Source of the DNA: Xenorhabdus stockiae | GTDB taxonomy: Bacteria > Pseudomonadota > Gammaproteobacteria > Enterobacterales > Enterobacteriaceae | DNA: 64,000 bases | Direction: 5' to 3' | Assembly (NCBI RefSeq): GCF_002632825.1 | Contig: NZ_NJAJ01000013.1 | Span: 1 to 64,000, forward strand | Part shown: positions 1 to 8,116 of the stretch, in pieces | Layout: each line of letters starts with the position of its first letter | Position numbering within the stretch: the first letter of the stretch is position 1 | Position numbers and translations under genes: made by a program | Notes under the pieces: model-generated | What the model was told of the DNA's origin: nothing | Database searches by the model: none | The model's input: the letters and a program-made list of their open reading frames with translations, nothing else

Positions 1-1
1 G

Positions 2-1333
2 CAAGCGGGCAGTACGCCCGCGGCGAGTGTCACGGCTGACGGCGTGCATTTACTGGGCACGGACGGGCCGGGCAGTGTGCTGCTGAGCTGTCACAATGAG
101 CGAACCTCGCGTTTTCGCTATACCCCGTACGGGCAGCAGGCGGCTGCGGACAGTGACCCGGATTTACCGGGCTATAACGGGGAGCGGCAGGACCCGGCCG
201 GAGGCGGGTATCATCTGGGCAACGGCTACCGGACTTATAACCCGGTACTGATGCGGTTTACGGCGCCGGACAGCCTCAGCCCGTTCGGGGCCGGGGGACT
301 GAACCCGTATGCCTATTGTCTGGGGGATCCGATCAACCGGACCGATCCGAGCGGGCACATAAGTGTGGGCAGTATTCTGGGAATAGCGTTAGGTCTGTTT
401 GGAATGGCAGCGGAGTTGGCGGCGGTCATTCCGACCGGCGGGGCATCCCTGACGCTGAGTGGGGCGATTTTGGCCGGGGTTGGTTTTTTAGGGGCGGCGA
501 CCGGGCTTGCCAGTGCCGCGACAGAGGACAGTAATCCGCAGGCGTCTGCTGTTTTGGGCTGGATTTCAATGGGATGCGGGGCGGCCAGTCTGGGTAGTTT
601 GGCACTTGGTAAAATGGTTCGGGGCATGCGGCAAGCTAGCTTGAGTCATATGCTGACGGAAGAGACTGCAGAGATAGCAGAAAGGCCAGAGAGGATTGCT
701 GTAAGCGGACCCCCTTCTCCGAGAATAGAACACGTTCAATTACTAGGACGTGTGGCTCAAGAAGATTTGAGTGAAGAAAGACAAAGTGCTGTTTACGTAT
801 CTACGAGCGCTTATTTTGCTCTGGCAGTACGAATGGGAGATGTTCAGGAAATCATAAGTCCTGTAGGTAGTAATTTTCATACATTGCAACTTACTCTTCC
901 TGCGGCTGACGCTGGCTTTTTTTCTGCTTTAGACGGGCTGGGTTTTGATACAACTCAAGAAGTAAGTAGAATAAATAATCTGGTAGATGTGGGTGGGAGT
1001 ATTGGAGCGGTAGATATTGGAATTGATACAATATACCATTTGTATACACCTATCATAAATGTAAATAGTCGTAATGGTACTGAATTTATTAATGCGTTTC
1101 GGTATGACTTACAAGCCCGTAGTCAGATATATAGTGCTAGAGATATCCAAGAGATACAGCGTGCGTGGGCAGCAAACGGATTTTCTTATACTTTTGACAA
1201 TCTTTTATGGCGAAATCTTCGATATAATTATCCTAATATATTTTATAGGGAACTACAGATAGCAGAAAGAGAGGGCATAGACCATAGAATTCTAGATATA
1301 CATCAAATTTATCGGAGGTATTTTTTTAGCTGA
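2..1333 (+). CDS. Rhs/TccC-like toxin, C-terminal part (5' end outside window)
   Basis: The frame is open to the left edge, so this is the 3' end of a larger gene; the GTG at 44 is only an internal codon. Counting from that codon, residues 23-105 are a typical Rhs repeat-associated core: YHLGNGYRTYNP, then LMRF, PDSLSPFGAGG, NPYAYCLGDPIN and a DPSGH end. In TccC and Rhs proteins this core closes the shell around a variable toxin tip. Residues 108-190 are hydrophobic and Gly/Ala rich. The last 200 residues form an AT-rich tip, whereas the core is GC-rich, with the switch near 630-700, as in exchangeable Rhs tips. The tip has YVSTS at 251-255 with an upstream LLGRV. This resembles the Ser-Thr-Ser strand and upstream Arg of cholera-toxin-type ADP-ribosyltransferases, and TccC3/TccC5 are known to be such enzymes. 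E347 could be the catalytic Glu, but no clear ExE is seen. The family call is firm; the enzymatic call is tentative. Confidence 0.85.
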   Translation, partial: QAGSTPAASVTADGVHLLGTDGPGSVLLSCHNERTSRFRYTPYGQQAAADSDPDLPGYNGERQDPAGGGYHLGNGYRTYNPVLMRFTAPDSLSPFGAGGLNPYAYCLGDPINRTDPSGHISVGSILGIALGLFGMAAELAAVIPTGGASLTLSGAILAGVGFLGAATGLASAATEDSNPQASAVLGWISMGCGAASLGSLALGKMVRGMRQASLSHMLTEETAEIAERPERIAVSGPPSPRIEHVQLLGRVAQEDLSEERQSAVYVSTSAYFALAVRMGDVQEIISPVGSNFHTLQLTLPAADAGFFSALDGLGFDTTQEVSRINNLVDVGGSIGAVDIGIDTIYHLYTPIINVNSRNGTEFINAFRYDLQARSQIYSARDIQEIQRAWAANGFSYTFDNLLWRNLRYNYPNIFYRELQIAEREGIDHRILDIHQIYRRYFFS

Positions 1334-1495
1334 AAACACTGATAAATGATTATAGATGATTATCTTAATACTACTGCCAAGTGTTTTTTGTATTAGTCGT
1401 TGTTATCGGTTTATTAAAAATTTTCATGTTCTGAAAGATCCATAGAACTAAAATCAATATTCAAGGGCTTTTAATGATTTAATTGGAGGTTTTAT

Positions 1496-2542
1496 ATGAT
1501 TGATTTTAAAGATGACGATAAATATTCATCTTGGAATGGGATTTCTGATTTAAAAATTGGTTTTCGTCAACTAAGTAATAGTGAAAATATATTTTCCAAT
1601 GGAAGGCATAGGATATTGATTGATGTTCATATAACACCAAAGGATAAAAATGATATGAATATGTCAATACCAAATAAGATACTATCTAAAAACACTTGGC
1701 TCATTGACTATAATACAGGTGAAAAATTGTCCTTTGACGTTTCTGAAAATGATGATTTTACATGGGGATATACAGATGAGCCTAATGAATTTACTGCTAT
1801 TATTATTCCCAGTAGTGTTTATTTAATGAATTCAAGGGAGCAGGCTTCAAATTCAATAAAGAAATCAAATTTTATAAATACATTAACTTATTATGTATAC
1901 TGCGCACCAACAGAGAGTAATCACATTAAACAAATAGGCGTGTTGGTACAGGCTCCAGACGGTGAGCATTCTATCTCATATGGCGGAGATTTTGATGGTG
2001 TATCTGCATTTTTACAATTAACTGCGATTAGTGAAATATTTTATGATATGTCCCATATAAAAATGGATAGTAAAATCATTACTACCCACTATGGTGAGCC
2101 TGGTTGGATACAAGAGAACACATATGTGTCTATCAGTCCAAATGATCAGTATGGAAAACGTCATATTATGAAATTAGAATATGATGGTGGAAAGATTGAT
2201 TCTATTCACCAACTTTATTCTGAAGATGAATATCATACAGTTTATTATGCCCATTTCCTTTGGTCATTGGGAAAAGAAAAGACTGTTTCCATAGGGAATG
2301 CTATATGGTTTAATCTACCAGTTAATTTTCCTATAGATATAACAGTTCGGCAGAAGGTTGGCTTCCTTTGCTTTACTGTTATATTGGTAGATGATTCAAC
2401 TTTTCCTGAGGTAAAGGATTATTGGTATCCTGAGTTCTATATTACTATTTATGATCAGTACGGGAATAAAGGTCGTTTTTTAATCGTGCCAAATAATAAG
2501 AATGATGAAGAAAAAGAAAAAATCCATCTTGTTGATAGTTAA
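1496..2542 (+). CDS. hypothetical protein, 348 aa, beta-rich
   Basis: I do not recognise this protein. It starts at an ATG preceded by a clear ribosome site (TTGGAGG about 8 bases upstream) and lies 162 bases after the Rhs-like gene on the same strand. It has no signal peptide and no membrane segment. The sequence is rich in aromatic and beta-branched residues in alternating short blocks (for example ILIDVHITP, LTYYVYCAP, IGVLVQAP, FYITIYDQYG), which suggests a mainly beta-sandwich fold, possibly two similar halves. The C-terminus is charged (NNKNDEEKEK). Base composition is very AT-rich, like the variable tip of the upstream toxin and unlike the aga operon downstream, suggesting joint transfer. 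Its position directly after an Rhs tip is where an immunity protein is expected, but it is about twice the usual immunity size, so cargo or an unrelated protein is equally possible. Confidence 0.7.
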   Translation: MIDFKDDDKYSSWNGISDLKIGFRQLSNSENIFSNGRHRILIDVHITPKDKNDMNMSIPNKILSKNTWLIDYNTGEKLSFDVSENDDFTWGYTDEPNEFTAIIIPSSVYLMNSREQASNSIKKSNFINTLTYYVYCAPTESNHIKQIGVLVQAPDGEHSISYGGDFDGVSAFLQLTAISEIFYDMSHIKMDSKIITTHYGEPGWIQENTYVSISPNDQYGKRHIMKLEYDGGKIDSIHQLYSEDEYHTVYYAHFLWSLGKEKTVSIGNAIWFNLPVNFPIDITVRQKVGFLCFTVILVDDSTFPEVKDYWYPEFYITIYDQYGNKGRFLIVPNNKNDEEKEKIHLVDS

Positions 2543-2954
2543 ATAATTTGGTCATAAAGAACATGGTTTTGGAAATGTATATTAACTAAAATGGCAATCG
2601 GGTATTCTAGGGGGCTACAGTTATATGGCTCCTAGATGAAATGTGGTGAAATCTACATTATATATTTTTTATAATAGTAACATGTCTTCTCAAGTAGAGA
2701 GATATCCTTTATTTTAAATAATAAAAGATAACTTGAGATAAGATGGTTATAAATTATTTATGATTTTGATAAATCGATTCTTTACATTATTTATTTAAAA
2801 ATCATTGATGAAAAAGATCAGTTGTATATGAATGTTATTCATTGAGATGCGAGTAAAAATACCGTAGAGTCATGCTAATTTTATGAAGGCCTGTCGTTAA
2901 TAACTTCTCCCTATATAAAGACTACTTTGTTATTACCTCATCAGGAGATAAATC
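2543..2954. other. AT-rich intergenic stretch
   Basis: No open frame of note is seen on either strand. An imperfect hairpin (CTAGG at about 2607, CCTAG at 2631) lies about 65 bases after the previous stop but lacks a T run, so it is a poor terminator. The right end supplies the promoter region and ribosome site (CAGGAG near 2942) for the hydrolase at 2955. Confidence 0.5.
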
Positions 2955-3788
2955 ATGGCTGCTACACACAATGGTATTCACTACTATGATGTATCAACCC
3001 GTTATGCGCGTATTTCAGTATCGGATTCTGGCGGTAACGGGTTACCTGTTTTGTTTATACATGGCAATTCAAGTAGTAAAGAAATATTTTGCCATCAAGT
3101 AGAGTACTTTAAAAAGAATTATCGGGTTTTGGCTCTTGATTTACCGGGGCACGGGGCATCTTCCAATGCCAGTGAGCCCCGTAAGGCATATTCAATGCCT
3201 GCCTATGCCCATACTGTTATTGAAGTACTGGAAAAGATCGGCATAAACAGAGTTGTTGTTTTCGGCTGGTCATTAGGCGGGCATATCGGACTGGAGATGC
3301 TGGCTTTGTTTCCCAAAATGATTGGGTTGATGATTTGTGGTACACCACCTGTAGCCGCCGGTAAAGATAATGTCGCACTTGGTTTTCGTCAGAGCGAACA
3401 TATGGGGCTTGCAGGTAAGGCTGATTTTACTGAAGAGGATGTGAAAAATTATGCCTATGAGACAGTAGGTATTAATGCGCCTCATGATCAGTTTATTATT
3501 GATGCGGTGGCGAGAACGGATGGTTTATCACGCCAGTATATGTTTGAAGCCTTTACTTCTCCACAGGCAACAGATCAACGATTATTGGCTGAAACAAGCA
3601 AAATACCTTTGGCTATCGTCAATGGGAGCGGAGATCCGTTCATTAATGCGCAGTATATCGAAGGCCTGAATTACCAAAATCTTTGGCAGGAGCAGGTTAT
3701 TAGTTTAGCGGGTGTGGATCATGCCCCGTTTTGGGAGGCTCCAACCCGATTTAATCCTATACTTGCTGATTTTCTTTGTGATTTTTAA
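2955..3788 (+). CDS. alpha/beta-fold hydrolase
   Basis: A 277-residue single-domain alpha/beta hydrolase, cytoplasmic (no signal peptide). The oxyanion-type HGNSS is at 36-40, the LDLPGHG strand-turn at 61-67, the nucleophile elbow GWSLGG puts Ser at 106, and the likely acid and base are D227 (GSGDPF) and H256 (VDHAPFWE). The triad is therefore complete and the length is normal for small esterases, haloperoxidase-like or C-C hydrolases. The substrate cannot be read from the sequence. The start is supported by CAGGAG about 8 bases upstream. It is transcribed alone: a terminator follows at 3857-3890 and the next gene starts 524 bases away. Confidence 0.85.
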   Translation: MAATHNGIHYYDVSTRYARISVSDSGGNGLPVLFIHGNSSSKEIFCHQVEYFKKNYRVLALDLPGHGASSNASEPRKAYSMPAYAHTVIEVLEKIGINRVVVFGWSLGGHIGLEMLALFPKMIGLMICGTPPVAAGKDNVALGFRQSEHMGLAGKADFTEEDVKNYAYETVGINAPHDQFIIDAVARTDGLSRQYMFEAFTSPQATDQRLLAETSKIPLAIVNGSGDPFINAQYIEGLNYQNLWQEQVISLAGVDHAPFWEAPTRFNPILADFLCDF

Positions 3789-3856
3789 TCATTCGTTTAA
3801 TGAGTGGCTGGGAATTACCTGCATTATTTATCTGGATATATCCATGTAAGTGCCCA

Positions 3857-3890
3857 GCCTCAGATCAGCCAGATATATGAGGCTTTTTAT
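3857..3890 (+). terminator. rho-independent terminator after hydrolase
   Basis: The inverted repeat GCCTCA (3857-3862) / TGAGGC (3878-3883) is followed by TTTTTAT. It sits 69 bases after the hydrolase stop. The stem is short (6 bp) and the loop is 15 bases. Confidence 0.6.
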
Positions 3891-3893
3891 TGT

Positions 3894-3913
3894 TTTGTGA
3901 TTTCCATCACTTG
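3894..3913 (+). promoter_or_regulatory. candidate CRP-cAMP binding site upstream of the aga operon
   Basis: TGTGA-TTTCCA-TCACT is a near-perfect match to the CRP consensus TGTGA-N6-TCACA (one mismatch in the right arm). It lies about 400 bases before kbaZ, in the leader region of a sugar operon for which CRP control is expected from E. coli aga. The distance is long, so the promoter would have to lie in the AT-rich 3930-4150 stretch. Confidence 0.5.
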
Positions 3914-4312
3914 AACAATTCTTTAATATTTCTTACTAATTTTCGACAAAATATATCGTTTAATATTGTCATAAATTTTCTAGCTTATTGAATATCCCAA
4001 TTATAAATATTTGGTTAAAAATTATTAAAAGAAATTATGTTTTGTTTTTATGTGAAAAATAAGTATTTTTTCCACACTTTTCCCAAAAAATAAACTTTTA
4101 ATCAGGATCACAGTTTCGGTTGTTTTCCTTTGCTGTAATGTTTTCGTGTTATTAATACCAATGCTTAATCATTTTCTCCCGTCATTTTTGCTTATCACTT
4201 TTTACTCAACATACTGATTATTCAAGTCCATAAGCGCCGTGTAGTGCAGTAGTAGGGATTAAGAATGACACTAAAAATTAGTCTATTTAAGGTATTGGAG
4301 ACATGAAACATT
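3914..4312. other. aga operon promoter/leader region
   Basis: AT-rich, with no coding frame of note. It must contain the operon promoter, but no single -35/-10 pair stands out. Near the end, GGAG (4297-4300) is followed by an out-of-frame ATG at 4303 that opens a 14-codon frame (stop near 4347) overlapping the kbaZ start at 4313. Confidence 0.4.
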
Positions 4313-5608
4313 ATGCAATCGCTATTACAGCTTATCCATCGACATAAATCGGGTGAATCAGTCGGCATTTACTCTATTTGTTCCGCTCATCCCTGGGTAC
4401 TGGAAAGTGCACTCCGGTTCGCTAGAGAACGGGGAACTCACGTATTGATTGAAGCCACATCCAATCAGGTTAACCAGTTTGGTGGCTATACCGGAATGAA
4501 GCCCGCTGATTTTCGTAATAGAGTTTGGGAGATCGCAGATTTAATCGGTTTTCCGAGAGAAAAAATATGGCTGGGAGGAGATCATCTGGGGCCTAACGCC
4601 TGGCAGGATCAACCTGCTGAAGAAGCGATGACACTTGCAGAAACCCTTATTTATGATTACGTCGCTGCTGGCTTTCGTAAAATTCATCTCGATTGCTCCA
4701 TGTCCTGCGCCGACGATCCTGTCCCATTGACTGACGATATTGTGGCTAAACGGGCAGCCCGTCTTTGTCTGGCTGCTGAACAAAGCTGGCAGATCAATGG
4801 CGGTGAAAAACCGGTTTATGTGATTGGTACAGAAGTTCCGGTACCGGGAGGAACGACGGAAGACGTTGTGGATGAAATGCAGGTGACGACCCCTGTTTCT
4901 GCGGCATCTACACTGAAAATTCATCGGGCAGAATGGGTGAAAGCACATCTGGCACACGTTTGGCCGCGAGTCATTGCATTGGTTGTGCAGCCGGGTGTTG
5001 AGTTCGGTAATCACCAAATTGAACATTATCAACCGGAAAAAGCGTATTCGCTCAGTCAGTATATCGCGACACAACCGAATATTGTTTATGAAGCTCATTC
5101 AACGGATTACCAGACACCACAAACTTATCGCAATTTGGTTCGTGATCACTTTGCCATTCTAAAAGTGGGTCCGGCACTGACCTTTGCCTTGCGGGAAGGG
5201 CTGTTTGCCCTTGATAAGCTGGATCGCGAATGGAATGGAGAATCAGAGGCTGTTCATTTAAGTGAAACACTGGAGCAGGTTATGTGCAATCAGCCGGAAT
5301 ATTGGCGTTCGTACTATAAAGGCAATGCTCATGAACAGTATCTTGATCGCCAATATAGTTTAAGTGATCGCATCCGCTACTACTGGGCCAATTCTGAAGT
5401 TGAATCTGCTGTTGAAAAGTTGCTCTCTAACCTGCGGCGCAGGCCGCTCCCTCTTTCCATGATAAGCCAGTACTTGCCTGAACAGGCCAAAGCCATTAAT
5501 GCTGGTAGTCTTGCTTATGATGATCCCAAACTATGGGTTATGGATAAAATCCGACAGATACTGAGGGATTACGCAGAGGCTTGTGAAGCAGGAGGGATTG
5601 CATTATGA
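4313..5608 (+). CDS. kbaZ: tagatose-1,6-bisphosphate aldolase, KbaZ/GatZ-type subunit
   Basis: A 431-residue cytoplasmic protein of the KbaZ/GatZ family. These proteins pair with the catalytic KbaY/GatY aldolase and are needed for its full activity and stability. Family signatures are plain: CSAHPWVLE near 24, LIEATSNQVNQFGGYTGM near 47-65, GGDHLGPNAWQ near 91, KIHLDCSMSC near 125, VIGTEVPVPGG near 170, and EAHSTDYQTPQ with DHFAILKVGPALTFALRE near 265-300. The N-terminus aligns residue for residue with my recollection of E. coli KbaZ from this ATG, so 4313 is preferred even though the best ribosome site (GGAG 4297-4300) is 12 bases away and an out-of-frame ATG lies at 4303. It opens the operon and overlaps agaS by four bases (ATGA). 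Confidence 0.93.
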   Translation: MQSLLQLIHRHKSGESVGIYSICSAHPWVLESALRFARERGTHVLIEATSNQVNQFGGYTGMKPADFRNRVWEIADLIGFPREKIWLGGDHLGPNAWQDQPAEEAMTLAETLIYDYVAAGFRKIHLDCSMSCADDPVPLTDDIVAKRAARLCLAAEQSWQINGGEKPVYVIGTEVPVPGGTTEDVVDEMQVTTPVSAASTLKIHRAEWVKAHLAHVWPRVIALVVQPGVEFGNHQIEHYQPEKAYSLSQYIATQPNIVYEAHSTDYQTPQTYRNLVRDHFAILKVGPALTFALREGLFALDKLDREWNGESEAVHLSETLEQVMCNQPEYWRSYYKGNAHEQYLDRQYSLSDRIRYYWANSEVESAVEKLLSNLRRRPLPLSMISQYLPEQAKAINAGSLAYDDPKLWVMDKIRQILRDYAEACEAGGIAL

Positions 5609-6807
5609 CGGCTTTTTTCCCTCATTCATCTCAGTGGTTGACTGAACATCAGGCTCATCATACAGCGGAAGAGATCCAGCATCAGCCCAGATTGTGGCGT
5701 ACTCTGTATCATGAACTGCAACACAGTCGGCCGTACTGGCAACCTTTTCTCCAGCAGTTGCTCATAAAACCGGATTTACAGATTATTTTGTGTGGAGCAG
5801 GGTCTTCGGCCTTTGTGGGGAAGGCGATTGCTCCCTATCTGCGTAAAATCTGGTGGTCTGAGGCAAAATTGGGTGGCGGAAATAAATGCGGGCCTGATAT
5901 TCAGGCCGTTGCTTCCACAGACATTGTCCCTGCTCCTCTGCAATATCTGGTTACGACTAAACCCACTTTACTGGTTTCTTATGCCCGTTCCGGTAATAGT
6001 CCTGAAAGTATTGCTGTCATTCAACTGGCTGATTCTCTCCTGACTGATTGCCACCATCTGATCCTGACTTGTAATCCGGAAGGGGAACTGGCTCGTTATG
6101 CTGAGAGCAGAAAACATGTTTGTTCGTTAATTATGCCGGAAGGGGCCAACGATCGTAGCTTTGCCATGACTTCAAGTTTCAGCTGTATGGCGTTGGCAAC
6201 GCTGTTACTTCTGGGTGAGCGGACTGTTGATATGGCAAAGCAAAAAGATGCTCTGGAAAGAGTAGCTGAGCTGTGTGAAACACAGGCATCTGGCTGGCAA
6301 CCGCTGCTCCAGCGAATTATCGGGCTGGGATTCAAGCGAATGATTGCGCTGGGCACTGCCGGTTTTGCGGGTATTGCTGAAGAAGGTGCGCTCAAAATGC
6401 TGGAATTAACCGCAGGCCGGATAGCAACACGTTATGACTCTTGCATGGGAGTACGGCACGGGCCGAAGTTTATGATTGATCATGATACGCTAGTGGTTGT
6501 TATGCTCTCCGCTGATCCCCATTGCCGCCATTATGATATCGATTTGCTCAATGAACTCAGACGCGATGGTCTGGCAAAACAAATCATCGTCCTAACCAGT
6601 CAGCCTCATCCTGAATCTCTGGAAATTCTTGCCGACTTACCGGATAGCTGGCTTATTTTTCCGTATTTACTTTTTTTTCAGCTACTGGGTTTTGAAACCT
6701 CACTGGCGCTTGGCCTTTCTCCCGATAACCCATGCCCGACAGGTGAAGTTAACCGAGTAGTAAAAGGCGTTCAGATTTATCCCTATACCCGATCAGACTA
6801 TACCTAA
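5605..6807 (+). CDS. agaS: AgaS, galactosamine-6-phosphate deaminase/isomerase (SIS domains)
   Basis: A 400-residue, two-SIS-domain protein of the AgaS type, which converts galactosamine-6-phosphate to tagatose-6-phosphate plus ammonia. The first SIS motif is ILCGAGSSAFVG near 59-70, with VSYARSGNSPESIA near 125-138 and TCNPEGELA near 152. The second half has LGTAGFAGIAEEGALKMLELTAG near 247-269 and RHGPKFMIDHDT near 283. The length is slightly above E. coli AgaS. The start overlaps the kbaZ stop (ATGA), indicating translational coupling. In E. coli agaS lies after the first PTS set; here it is second, between kbaZ and agaV. Cytoplasmic. Confidence 0.92.
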   Translation: MTAFFPHSSQWLTEHQAHHTAEEIQHQPRLWRTLYHELQHSRPYWQPFLQQLLIKPDLQIILCGAGSSAFVGKAIAPYLRKIWWSEAKLGGGNKCGPDIQAVASTDIVPAPLQYLVTTKPTLLVSYARSGNSPESIAVIQLADSLLTDCHHLILTCNPEGELARYAESRKHVCSLIMPEGANDRSFAMTSSFSCMALATLLLLGERTVDMAKQKDALERVAELCETQASGWQPLLQRIIGLGFKRMIALGTAGFAGIAEEGALKMLELTAGRIATRYDSCMGVRHGPKFMIDHDTLVVVMLSADPHCRHYDIDLLNELRRDGLAKQIIVLTSQPHPESLEILADLPDSWLIFPYLLFFQLLGFETSLALGLSPDNPCPTGEVNRVVKGVQIYPYTRSDYT

Positions 6808-6830
6808 TCAGAATAGTAAAAGGAGTTCTC

Positions 6831-7313
6831 ATGTCTACCCCAAATATCCTATTAACCCGTATCGATAATCGCTTGATACACGGGCAGGTTGGCGTTACCT
6901 GGGCAAATTCTCTGGGTGCCAATCTGGTTGTGGTGGCGAATGACGAAGCGGCAAATGATCTTGTTCAGCAGTCTCTTATGGACATGGTGATGTCTGATGG
7001 TGTCCAGACTCGCTATTTTACTCTGCAAAAAACGATTGATGTTATTCATAACGCTGCGGAACGGCAGAAAATTTTCATCGTTTGTAAAACACCGCAGGAT
7101 GTACTGACGCTCGTAAAAGGTAATGTTCCAATCCATTTTGTAAATATCGGGAATATGCATTTTTCAGAAGGAAAAAAGCAGATCCATAAAACAGTTGCTG
7201 TTGATAAAGGAGATATTGAGACTTTTATCGAACTACAAAAAAGGGGTATTCCCTGTGAAATCCGTCGAGTACCGGATGAATCGGGTGAAGATATCGCTAA
7301 TCTTCTGAACTGA
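6831..7313 (+). CDS. agaV: PTS mannose-family IIB component, AgaV
   Basis: The 160-residue IIB protein accepts phosphate from IIA and passes it to the incoming sugar. The phosphorylated histidine is H17 in RIDNRLIHGQVGVTW, the classic motif of mannose/sorbose-family IIB. VVANDEAANDLVQQ and the C-terminal PDESGEDI are also typical. A good ribosome site (AAAGGAG) lies 6 bases before the ATG. It follows agaS by 23 bases and precedes the IIC gene by 11. Closest by memory to E. coli AgaV, for galactosamine/N-acetylgalactosamine. Confidence 0.92.
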   Translation: MSTPNILLTRIDNRLIHGQVGVTWANSLGANLVVVANDEAANDLVQQSLMDMVMSDGVQTRYFTLQKTIDVIHNAAERQKIFIVCKTPQDVLTLVKGNVPIHFVNIGNMHFSEGKKQIHKTVAVDKGDIETFIELQKRGIPCEIRRVPDESGEDIANLLN

Positions 7314-7324
7314 GGGGAGTGAAT

Positions 7325-8116
7325 ATGTTTGTTGACGCACTTTTGATCTCAATACTGGCAGGCATAGCAGGGATTGATTTATTCAACGGATTGACACATA
7401 TCCACCGCCCGGTTGTTATCGGGCCGTTGGTCGGACTGATTTTAGGGGATATCCAGACTGGGTTATTAGTTGGTGGCGCGTTAGAACTTGTCTGGATGGG
7501 AATGGTGCCGCTGGCTGGAGCCCAACCTCCCAATGTCGTGATTGGCGGGATAATCGGGACGACTTTTGCCATTCTCACACAGGCAGACCCTAAAGTTGCG
7601 GTGGGTATTGCAGTGCCTTTTGCTATCGCTGTGCAGGGCAGTATCACACTGCTGTTTACCGTTTATTCACCGATGATGCACAAATGTGATCAGATGGCAA
7701 AAAAACGCAACTGGCGCGGGATAGAATGGGTTAACTATTTTGGTCTCATTATCCTGTTCTGCTTCTATTTTATTGTTGCCTTCCTGCCTATCTACTTTGG
7801 TGCAGATACTGCCAGAGCCGTTGTACAACAAGCACCAAAATGGCTGCTTGATGGTCTTTCTGTTGCGGGTGGCATGATGCCGGCTATTGGTTTTGCATTG
7901 TTAATGAAAGTCATGATGAAAAAAACCTATGTGGCTTATTTCATTCTGGGTTTTATTTCAGTCACTTTCCTGCAATTACCGATCATTGCTGTCGCGCTGG
8001 GTGCACTCGCAATTGCTTTAATCGATTTTTTCAATCGTACTCGTGACGATAATGGGAATCCGCAAGGTACATCATCACAGTCAAATTCCGCAGAGGAGAT
8101 GCAAGATGGCATTTAA
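7325..8116 (+). CDS. agaW: PTS mannose-family IIC membrane component, AgaW
   Basis: A 263-residue polytopic inner-membrane protein forming the translocation channel with IID. Family features: AGIAGIDLFNGLTHIHRPVV near the N-terminus, LGDIQTGLLVGGALELVWMG, GAQPPNVVIGGI, and a run of hydrophobic segments to about 245. A GTG at 7319 is in frame, but GGGGAG at 7314-7319 is correctly spaced only for ATG 7325, so I choose the latter. The protein is full length, unlike the truncated agaW of E. coli K-12. The C-terminus is hydrophilic and ends in EEMQDGI, as in AgaW/AgaC. The stop overlaps the agaE start by 11 bases. Confidence 0.9.
   Translation: MFVDALLISILAGIAGIDLFNGLTHIHRPVVIGPLVGLILGDIQTGLLVGGALELVWMGMVPLAGAQPPNVVIGGIIGTTFAILTQADPKVAVGIAVPFAIAVQGSITLLFTVYSPMMHKCDQMAKKRNWRGIEWVNYFGLIILFCFYFIVAFLPIYFGADTARAVVQQAPKWLLDGLSVAGGMMPAIGFALLMKVMMKKTYVAYFILGFISVTFLQLPIIAVALGALAIALIDFFNRTRDDNGNPQGTSSQSNSAEEMQDGI

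Noticed and set aside
2600-2640. Terminator or attachment site at the CTAGG...CCTAG hairpin
   Set aside because: Imperfect stem, no T run, no second copy in the window and no integrase gene or tRNA nearby.
4541-5098. Minus-strand 185-codon frame inside kbaZ
   Set aside because: Antisense to a strongly conserved gene; its composition (His/Arg/Asn-rich) is typical of a shadow frame.
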